Assembly: GCF_020523625.1 (NCBI RefSeq)
Contig: NZ_JAJAQH010000001.1
Coordinates: 260,930-324,929, forward strand
Direction of reading: 5' to 3'
Length of the DNA: 64,000 bases
From: Methylovorus menthalis
Lineage (GTDB): Bacteria; Pseudomonadota; Gammaproteobacteria; Burkholderiales; Methylophilaceae
In this document: piece by piece, positions 15,037-23,800 of the stretch
How the letters are laid out: each line of letters opens with the position of its first letter
Position numbering within the stretch: position 1 is the stretch's first letter
Position numbers and translations under genes: made by a program
Notes under the pieces: model-generated
What the model was told of the DNA's origin: nothing
The model's input: only the letters and a program-made list of their open reading frames with translations
Database searches by the model: none

Positions 15037-16344
15037 CTAACGGCTTCTGAAAAACTTGAAATTGTTGCGCCCCGTTTTTTTTGCCTCATACATGGCGCTA
15101 TCGGCATGATTGATCAGGGTTTCGGCATCGCGCCCATCCTGCGGGTAAAGGCTGATGCCGATGCTGGCGGTCAGGTGCAGCTCTTTGCCACTGACAGCGT
15201 GTGGCTGTTCCAGGGCACGTAATATTTTGGTGGCAATCAAGGCGGCATCCTCTCCTTGCTTGCTTTCATCCACCAGCATCAGAAATTCGTCGCCACCTTG
15301 CCGACTCACCGTATCCGACTTGCGTACCAGATCAATCAGGCGTTTGGCCACGGACTGCAAAATCGCATCCCCCACCACATGCCCGAGCGTATCGTTGATC
15401 TGCTTGAAATTATCGAGATCCATAAACAGCACGGCCAGCTGGCTGGTGCCGCGCTCAGCCAGGGTAATGGCTTGCGAGAGCCGATCATTCAACAGCATGC
15501 GATTGGGTAAATTGGTCAAGTAATCATGCTGGGCCAGATGCGCCATTTTGCTCGCCATGGCGCGCGCCGCACTCACATCATGAAACACAATCACGGCACC
15601 GGTCAGTTTGCCGTTGCCATCGTGGATAGGGGAAATGGAATCTTCGATCGCCACCTCGCTGCCATCGCGTCGTATCAGTATGGTGTCGGGATTCAGCTCT
15701 TGCGGTATGTCTTCCTTCAGCACGCGATGTACCGGATTCTGGTCATGCTCGCGGGTAAGGCCGTTAATCAGCTGAAACACCTTGATGATAGGCAAGCCTT
15801 GCGCCTCTTGCCGCGACCAGCCAGTGAGCGCTTCGGCCGCGAGATTGAGATAATTCACCTCGCCCTGCATATCGGTGCAAATCACCGCGTCGCTGATCGA
15901 GTTGAGGGCGATCTCAGCCCGCTCTTTTTCCTGCTGCATGAAGCGCTCGAACACACTGCGCTGCAGCACATTTTCCAGGGTCTGGATAATCTGGTCCGGC
16001 GTAAAGTGGGCATGCGTCAAATACCCCTGGGCCCCTCGTTCCGCTGCTGCTTTGATCAGGGCCGCCGCCGCTACTGTATCTTCGGTCTGCAAGGTCACAA
16101 TAGGCGTGTAGGGCACCACGGCAAACAGGCTCTCAAACGTAGCAATGCCCTCGCTGTCAGGCAAACCCAGATCCACGATGATGGCATCCACCTCTTTTGT
16201 CTTGAGGAAATGCATGGCCCGCGCCAGGCGACGCACCCAGGTGAGCTTGAAAGGATGCACCCGGACGCGACCAAAGACCGCTTTCAACTGGTGTCCGTCT
16301 TTTGCCCTATCGGTGATCAACAGTATTTGTCTTGGTGGCACCAT
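15037..16344 (-). CDS. Response-regulator PAS diguanylate cyclase (REC-PAS-GGDEF)
   Basis: A 435-aa protein from the ATG at 16344 (CAGGAG 6 nt upstream). Residues 1 to about 125 form a receiver domain with the phospho-acceptor Asp58 (AIIVDLGLPD). A PAS domain follows at about 145-262 (NSISDAVICTDMQGEVNYLNLAAEALTGW in its N-terminal part). The GGDEF domain covers about 270-435 with an intact GGDEF at 350-354 and an RKSD inhibitory site five residues before it, so it should make cyclic di-GMP under product feedback. No histidine kinase lies nearby. It is sandwiched between two Crp/Fnr genes on the same strand. Confidence 0.93.
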   Translation of the reverse strand: MVPPRQILLITDRAKDGHQLKAVFGRVRVHPFKLTWVRRLARAMHFLKTKEVDAIIVDLGLPDSEGIATFESLFAVVPYTPIVTLQTEDTVAAAALIKAAAERGAQGYLTHAHFTPDQIIQTLENVLQRSVFERFMQQEKERAEIALNSISDAVICTDMQGEVNYLNLAAEALTGWSRQEAQGLPIIKVFQLINGLTREHDQNPVHRVLKEDIPQELNPDTILIRRDGSEVAIEDSISPIHDGNGKLTGAVIVFHDVSAARAMASKMAHLAQHDYLTNLPNRMLLNDRLSQAITLAERGTSQLAVLFMDLDNFKQINDTLGHVVGDAILQSVAKRLIDLVRKSDTVSRQGGDEFLMLVDESKQGEDAALIATKILRALEQPHAVSGKELHLTASIGISLYPQDGRDAETLINHADSAMYEAKKTGRNNFKFFRSR

Positions 16345-16491
16345 GGCAGCTCCTGAAAAGGCGGGCGGAAAGCATCCATCACCACAACGGCAATAGCAGC
16401 CAATATTCATTGGCGTGCAGACAGCCTATACCGCTAGCAGAGGCTGCACCGTGTCCTTGCGAACATTGGCACTACGATAGTTTGAAACGGG

Positions 16492-17220
16492 TTAGTCGAT
16501 CACCGAGTTATGCAGCGAAGGCAGCAGGCGGTCAAATTCAGTCTTGACCACCTGATAGCACTCGCAGACCCGCGCTTCCAGACCGGGCCTGTTCAACACC
16601 AGGATGTGCCCACGGCTGTATTCGATCAGGCCTTCGCGTTGCAGCTTGCCCGCGGCTTCGGTCACGCCCTCACGGCGCACGCCCAGCATATTGGCAATCA
16701 ACTCCTGCGTCATGCTCAACTCGTTGCCCGGCAGCCGATCCAGGCTGAGCAGCAGCCAGCGGCAGAGCTGTTTTTCCACGGAGTGGTGGCGGTTACAGAC
16801 GGCGGTTTGCGCCATCTGGGTAATCAGCGCCTGGGTATACCGCAGCAAGAGGCGCATCACTGGCCCGGCACGATTGAATTCATCTTTCATCAGCTGCGCT
16901 TTCAAGCGATAGCCATAGCCTTCGCTCTGCACCACCGCCCGGCTCGGCGTGGTCTCGCCGCCCATGAAGAGGGCAATACCCAATATACCCTCGTTGCCGA
17001 CCACCGCGATCTCGGCCGATGCGCCATCGGCCATCACATACAACAACGACACGATAGATGTCGTGGGGAAATAAACATGCTGAAGCTGGCCGCCAGACTC
17101 ATACAACGCCAGGCCGAGTGGCATTTTCACCAGTTCGAGATGAGGTTGAATGCGCGCAAACTCGGCCGCTGGCAGGGCATCGAGCAAATGGTTCTGATGT
17201 GGGGTGTGCTGTATAGACAT
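16492..17220 (-). CDS. Crp/Fnr family transcriptional regulator (copy 2)
   Basis: A 242-aa protein from the ATG at 17220 (AAAGGGG upstream). The N-terminal effector barrel (HVYFPTTSIVSLLYVMADGASAEIAVVGNEGILG) is followed by a dimerisation helix and a C-terminal winged helix (MTQELIANMLGVRREGVTEAAGKLQ). The HTH recognition helix VRREGVT is nearly the same as VRRVGVT in the regulator at 14144, so the two may read similar DNA sites. Neither has the Fnr iron-sulfur cysteines. A 10-bp perfect inverted repeat lies 144 bp upstream and may be its own operator. Confidence 0.88.
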   Translation of the reverse strand: MSIQHTPHQNHLLDALPAAEFARIQPHLELVKMPLGLALYESGGQLQHVYFPTTSIVSLLYVMADGASAEIAVVGNEGILGIALFMGGETTPSRAVVQSEGYGYRLKAQLMKDEFNRAGPVMRLLLRYTQALITQMAQTAVCNRHHSVEKQLCRWLLLSLDRLPGNELSMTQELIANMLGVRREGVTEAAGKLQREGLIEYSRGHILVLNRPGLEARVCECYQVVKTEFDRLLPSLHNSVID

Positions 17221-17363
17221 AGGCTGCCCCTTTCTGAGATGTAGCACCTCGTTCGTTAGCCAAGGCGATCTTTAGCCTCTACTTTAGTACAAGACAATAG
17301 CACTGATATGTGCGCTACCGTACATACGCTTATCTCGGCAATAAGGCGAGGGGATAAATAGCC

Positions 17364-17391
17364 TGTCTGTCTGGTGGCGCACAGACAGACA
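17364..17391. promoter_or_regulatory. 10-bp perfect inverted repeat upstream of Crp/Fnr copy 2
   Basis: TGTCTGTCTG (17364-17373) and CAGACAGACA (17382-17391) are exact complements with an 8-nt centre. The site lies in the 286-bp gap between divergent Crp/Fnr copy 2 (start 17220) and a small Lys-rich gene (start 17507). It lacks a T-run on either strand, so an operator is more likely than a terminator. Confidence 0.4.
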
Positions 17392-17506
17392 TAAAAATAC
17401 AGGCTAAAACTAACAGCTCGGAAAGCCGCCCAGGCAGATCGCTTCCTCCATGCCAGCCCGGGCATTACCCATATGGCAATCCTTTCCCTTTTCAGGAGTA
17501 AAGCGC

Positions 17507-17638
17507 ATGAGCAAGGAACAGAAAAGCAACAAAGCCGACAAGAAAAAACCCGTGATGAGCGCCAAGGAAAAGCGCGCCGCCAAAAAAACCAAAAAAGATG
17601 ACATCAAGCCATTTTTAACACCGGACAAGGCGCACTGA
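17507..17638 (+). CDS. Small Lys-rich basic protein
   Basis: A 43-aa protein starting at the ATG 17507, with CAGGAG 9 nt upstream. It is dominated by lysine, with alanine and acidic residues (SKEQKSNKADKKKP, SAKEKRAAKKTKKDD), and has no hydrophobic segment. It could bind nucleic acid or be disordered. No family is recognised. The good ribosome-binding site is the main support. Confidence 0.55.
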   Translation: MSKEQKSNKADKKKPVMSAKEKRAAKKTKKDDIKPFLTPDKAH

Positions 17639-17861
17639 TTTCATCTGCCATGAAGCGCAGGCAACCATGCCTGCTTCAGCCGCATGGCAAGCGCTTCGCC
17701 CCCGCCCCTTCCGCACGCCAGTAATACCCAGCCACTCAATAACAGAGCCACCACCATAACACGGTGGCAGGTCTCGTCGTCTTCAGGAGATCGTCATCAT
17801 CAAGGAACTCGGCTTTTCGTCGCGACCCCGCCATTCTGGTCATAGTGAGCAGGATACGGAA

Positions 17862-20800
17862 TTGCTGCGCTCCGAATTGTTCAGCATAGAGCAGCTGAAA
17901 CGGCATGCCGCCATGCTGGCCACCGAGCATGTGCTGACGCCAGGGCCAGGTGCGGATCACCTGCTGCCCCGGCTGGCAGACAATGCCCGCGTGCTTCTGG
18001 CGGCCTATGAAGTCGTCACCACCGCCGCCACCGAAGGCCAGCATCTGGTGCCTGCCGAAAGCTGGCTACTGGATAACTTTTACCTGATCGAGCAACAGAT
18101 CAGCCTGGCCAAACGGCACTTGCCCCGTGGCTACAGTCGCCAACTGCCACGATTGGCGAATGGCATTTCGGCAGGGTTTCCGCGCATTTATGATCTGGCG
18201 CTGGCGCTGATCTCACATATGGATGGCCGCGTGGACAACGACAACGCCAGCCAGGTGGTAGAAGCTTACCAAAGCGTTGAGGTATTGCGGCTGGGCGAGC
18301 TGTGGGCGTTCCCCATCATGCTGCAACTGGCCTTGCTGGAAAACCTGCGCCGGGTTGGCGTGCGCATTGCCCGCCGCCGCGAGGAGCGTGATGCCGCCAT
18401 CGCCTGGGCGGATCGCATGCTGACGACGGCGGAGCAGGAGCCACAACTCTTGATTCAACTGCTGGCCGAATTTGCCAATGCCGACGTGCCGCTGACCGCC
18501 CCGTTTGTGGAGGAGTTTTACTCGCGCCTGCAGGCACATGGCTCGGCCATGGCCTTTGTGCAAGCGTGGGTAGAGCACAAGCTGCAGGAGCAGGGCGTCA
18601 CCGCTACCCAGCTTTCCGAGGCTGCCAGCCGTACGGCAGCTGCCAATCAGATTTCAATTGCCAACAGCATCAGCAGCCTGCGCTTTATCGGCACCATGGA
18701 CTGGCGCAATTATGTGGAGTCGCTAAGCAAGGTCGAGCAGGTGTTGCGGAATGATCCCGCTGCCATGTATGCCTTGCAGGACTTCACCACGCGTGACCGT
18801 TACCGGCATGTGATTGAAGAAGTGGCGCGCCGTTGCGGCAAACCCGAGCCAGTGGTCGCCGATGCCGCCATTGCACAGGCGAAGCTCGCGGCAGCCAGCC
18901 AGGGGACGGCGCATCGCACCGCCCATGTCGGCTATTTTCTGGTAGATCACGGCTTGCCCATGCTGGAAAAAGCCATGGGCCGCCCACCATCATGGAAGAT
19001 ACCCGCGCGCCAGCATTACCTGCGGCACCGCTTGCTGGTCTATCTGGCCCCGATGGCCTTGCTGACCGCCTTGTCCGCTTTCATTGTGCTGCGCCAACTC
19101 CAACCGCTGGCGCTCGGCAGCATGCACTACTGGCTGTTTGCCGTACTCAGCATGATCGGCCTCTCCACCTTTTCGGTCACGCTGGTTAATCTGGTAGCCA
19201 CCTGGATACTCAAGCCGCGTGTATTGCCGCGGCTGGATTTTTCGCAAGGCATTCCGCCCGAGCATTGCACCATGGTCATCGTGCCCACGCTCCTCACCTC
19301 GATGGCGGCGATTGACGCCTATATGGAAGCGCTTGAAATACGCTACCTGGGCAATCGCGATGCCCAGCTCTACTTTGCCCTGCTGACGGATTTCCCCGAT
19401 GCGCTGACCGACAGCCTGCCCACCGATGCGGCCTTGCTCGCCCACGCCCATCAGGCGATTGCTACGCTCAATGCCACCTATCGCGATGATCGCCCCTGCA
19501 TCTTTTACCTGCTGCATCGCCCCCGTACCTGGAACCCGGTGGAACGGTTATGGATGGGCTATGAACGCAAACGCGGCAAGCTGGAGCAGTTTAATGCGCT
19601 GCTGCGCGGTAGCGGTCAGGCGGCGTTTCCGGATATTGTCGGCGATACAGCGCTGTTCCCACGTGTGCGCTATGTGATCACCCTGGACACCGACACCCAG
19701 CTACCACGCGATACCGCACGTACTCTGGTGGGTAATATGGCCCACCCGCTGAATCGGCCTGTGTATGACGCCAAGCTGGGCCGCATCGTCGAAGGCTATG
19801 CGATTCTGCAGCCGCGCGCCGCCACCAGCCTGACCAGTGCAACGCGCTCATGGTTTACGCGCCTGTTTGCCGGGGAATCCGGCATAGACCCTTACACGCG
19901 CGAGATATCGGATGTGTATCAGGATCTGTTTGGTGAAGGCTCGTTCATCGGCAAGGGGATCTACGATGTAGATGCTTTCCGCCAGGTGGTGGACCAGCAG
20001 TTCCCGGACAATCTGATCCTGAGCCACGATCTTCTGGAAAGCGGCTATGCCCGCTCTGCCCTGGTGAGCGACGTGGTGCTGATTGAGGATTACCCCGCCA
20101 GTTATCTGGCCGATGTCAGCCGCCGCCATCGCTGGATGCGCGGCGATTGGCAGCTGGTGGGCTGGCTTTTCCCGCGCGTACCCGGTCCGGCGGGCAAGAG
20201 CGGTGAGCGCGGACAACGCGCTGCCAACCCGATCAACGCGCTCTCCATATGGAAAATCTTCGACAACCTGCGACGCAGCATGGTGGCTCCGGCCTTGCTC
20301 ATGCTGCTGGCAAGCGGCTGGTTGCTGGGCGTAGGCTCAGCCACATTCTGGGCATGCCTCATCCTGATCGTGCTGTTTTCTCCCATGCTTTTGACCACCA
20401 TGGTGGATCTGCTGCGCAAGCCTGCTGATCGTGCCTGGCTGGTACATCTGACGCAGACCGGGAAATCCGCCATCCCGCCCATATCGACGGGCCTGCTGAC
20501 GCTGGCTTTTCTGCCGTATGAAGCCCTGATTGCGCTCGATGCCATCTTGCGCTCTGGCCTGCGCATGCTGTTTACCCGCCGTGGGCTGCTGCTGTGGCAT
20601 ACCCGCGCCTATACCGTGCGTAATGCCAAGCGCAGCTTGCGTGATTTTGTGCTTGAAATGTGGATTGCACCGCTACTGTCGCTGGCATTGTTGAGCAGCC
20701 TGCTTGGGCTGATGCAGCAGGGGCAGGCCATTGCCTGGCCTGTCATCCTGCCGATGTTATGTGTATGGTTGATCGCACCGATCATAGCCTGGCGCATCAG

Positions 20801-23800
20801 CCTGCCGCTGCCCAAAACCACGGCCGAGTTGACTACCGAGCAACGCCTGTTTCTGCGCAAGCAGGCGCGCCGTACCTGGCAATATTTCGTGTCGCTGGTC
20901 GGCCCCGATGATCACTGGCTGCCACCAGACAATTTCCAGGAATTCCCCGCGGGCATGATCGCGAGCCGCACTTCGCCTACCAATATCGGCATGGCCCTGG
21001 TCTCTAACCTCGCGGCGTATGACCTGGGGTATCTCTCTGCCGGAGAGCTGATCACACGCAGCGAGCACACGCTATCGACCATGGCCTTGTTGGAGCGCTA
21101 TCGCGGTCACTTTTACAACTGGTATGACACTCGCACGCTGGAGGTGCTGCGCCCGCACTATGTATCTTCCGTGGATAGCGGCAATCTGGCGGGCTGCCTG
21201 CTGACCCTGCAAATGGGCCTGCTAGAGCTGAAAAAGCAGACCACGCTACCGTCGCAGACATTCCATGGCTTGCAGGATACCCTGCAGGTGCTGGAAGAAT
21301 ATGTGCCCGCCACCGCAGGGGCCGATGCACAGTCGCACCTCAGCTGGCTGCGCAAGGAGCTGAATACGCTGTGTGCAGCCGGTACCGCCTTCCCCAGCCC
21401 GACAGCTGCGTTCAACCTGCTGCAACAATTGCACGATGCCGCCTCCGCGCTGGCGATATCGCTCGGCAATGAGGGAACCACAGATGCGCAACTCAGCACC
21501 TGGCTAGCCGCGTTTGACGAACAATGCCTGGCCGCCTATGAGGAGTTATCGCTCCTGAGCTTTAGCCACGGTAACCTGATGGATGACGAGGGTACACCAC
21601 CTGCGCACCTGACCTCGCTGGACACGCAGCATGAAAGCCTTTCACGCCAGGCGCGCCTGGATGAGCTGATTGAGCAATGCGCCCAATTTGCGATCATGGA
21701 CGCTGACTTTTTGTATGACGCCGAAAGCGGCTTGTTGAGCATAGGCTACGATGTGCGCGAGCGCAGGCGCGACCCCTCCTGCTATGACCTTCTGGCATCA
21801 GAAGCACGCCTTGCCAGCTTCCTGTTTATCGCCGAAGGCAAATTGCCGCAAAAGCACTGGTTTACACTGGGCCGCCTGTTAACCAGCCAGGGCGGTGAAT
21901 TGAGCCTGATCTCGTGGAGCGGCTCCATGTTTGAGTATCTGATGCCTGGGCTGATGATGCCCAGCTACGACAACACCTTGCTGGACCAGACCTGCAAAGC
22001 CGTGGTGCTGCGCCAGATTGAATACGGGCGTCAGCGGGGCATCCCCTGGGGTATTTCCGAATCCTGCTATAACGCGACTGACGCCAGCCATGTCTATCAG
22101 TACCGGGCGTTTGGCGTGCCGGGGCTGGGTTTCAAGCGCGGCCTGGCAGATGACCTGGTGATTGCCCCTTACGCCACGGCACTGGCGCTCATCGTCATGC
22201 CGCGCGAAGCCTGCCGCAATCTGCAAGCCATGGCGGGCCTGGGCTTTACCGGGCAGTTTGGCTTTTATGAAGCGATCGATTACACGCCATCGCGCGTGCC
22301 GCGCGGCAAAACCCACGCGGTGGTGAAGTCTTACATGGTGCACCATCAGGGCATGAGTTTGCTCGCGTTTGTCCATGTGCTGCGCGATGCCCCCATGCAA
22401 CGCCGCTTCATGGCGGCCCCTGCCGTGCAGGCCACCGCCTTGCTGCTGCAGGAACGCGTGCCCAAAAAAGGCGACACCCTGCACCCGCATGCAGCAGAAG
22501 TAAATGCCGCCGCCAGGCCACCAGTGGCAGACCGCGGCTCCATCATGCGAGTGCTCACCAACCCGCACACCACCTTGCCGGAAGTGCATTTACTCTCCAA
22601 CGGCCATTACCATGTGATGGTCACCAACTCCGGCGGCGGCTACAGCCGCTGGCGTGATCTTGCCATTACCCGCTGGCGTGAAGACGCTACCATGGATGGC
22701 TTTGGTACCTTTATCTACCTGCGCGACCGCGATACCGGCTACTACTGGTCAAGCGCCTACCAGCCCACCCATGGCAAAACCGATAGTTTTGAGGCGATTT
22801 TCGTGCAGGGGCGGGCAGAGTATCGCCTGCGCGACCAGGCCATCGAAACGCACACCGAAATCAGCGTCTCGCCGGAAGACGATGTCGAGATCCGCCGCGT
22901 CACGCTGGCGAATCTGTCATCGCGGCACAGGCGCATCGAAATCACCACCTATGCCGAAGTAGTGCTGGCCCCCCTGAATGCCGATCTGGCGCACCGGGCA
23001 TTCAGCAATCTGTTTGTGCAAACCGAGATTCTGGCAGATCGCCAGGCCATCCTCTGCACGCGCCGTCCGCGCACGCCAGAGGAACAGGTGCCGTGGATGT
23101 TCCATCTGCTGGCAGCCCCCGGTGCCGTGGCTGGCGCCTTGTCATTCGAAACAGACCGCGCCCAGTTTATCGGCCGCGGGCGCACAGCCAGCCACCCGGT
23201 CGTCATGGATAGTCGCGCCGGACCAGCCCTGCTTTCCAATAGCGAAGGCTCCGTGCTGGACCCTATCGTCGCCATCCGTTGCAACATCAGCCTGCAAGCC
23301 GATACCTCGGCCGTCATCCAGATTATTTCCGGGGTGGCAGACACACGTGAGCAAGCACTCGCATTGCTGGATAAGTACTGTGATCGCCATTTTGTGGATC
23401 GCGCATTCGAGATGGCATGGTTCCATAGCCAGGAAGTATTGCGCCTGATCAATGCCAGCGAGGCCGATGCCCAGACCTATGCGCGCCTCGCCGCCTCCAT
23501 CATTTATGCCAGCGCTTTGCGCCGGGCACCACCAGCCGTCATCCTGCGCAATCAGCAGGGACAATCCAGCCTGTGGCGCTTTGGTATTTCCGGCGATATG
23601 CCGATTGTGCTGCTGCGGGTGGGGGATATCAGCCGCCTGAATCTGGTGAAGCAGTCGCTGCAAGCCCATGCCTATTGGCGCATGAAGGGGCTGGTAGTCG
23701 ACCTGGTGATTATCAATGAGGATTTTTCCGGCTATCGCGCCCTGCTGCATGACCAGATCATGGGGCTGATCAATGCGGGCTCTGAAGCGCAGGTCATGGA

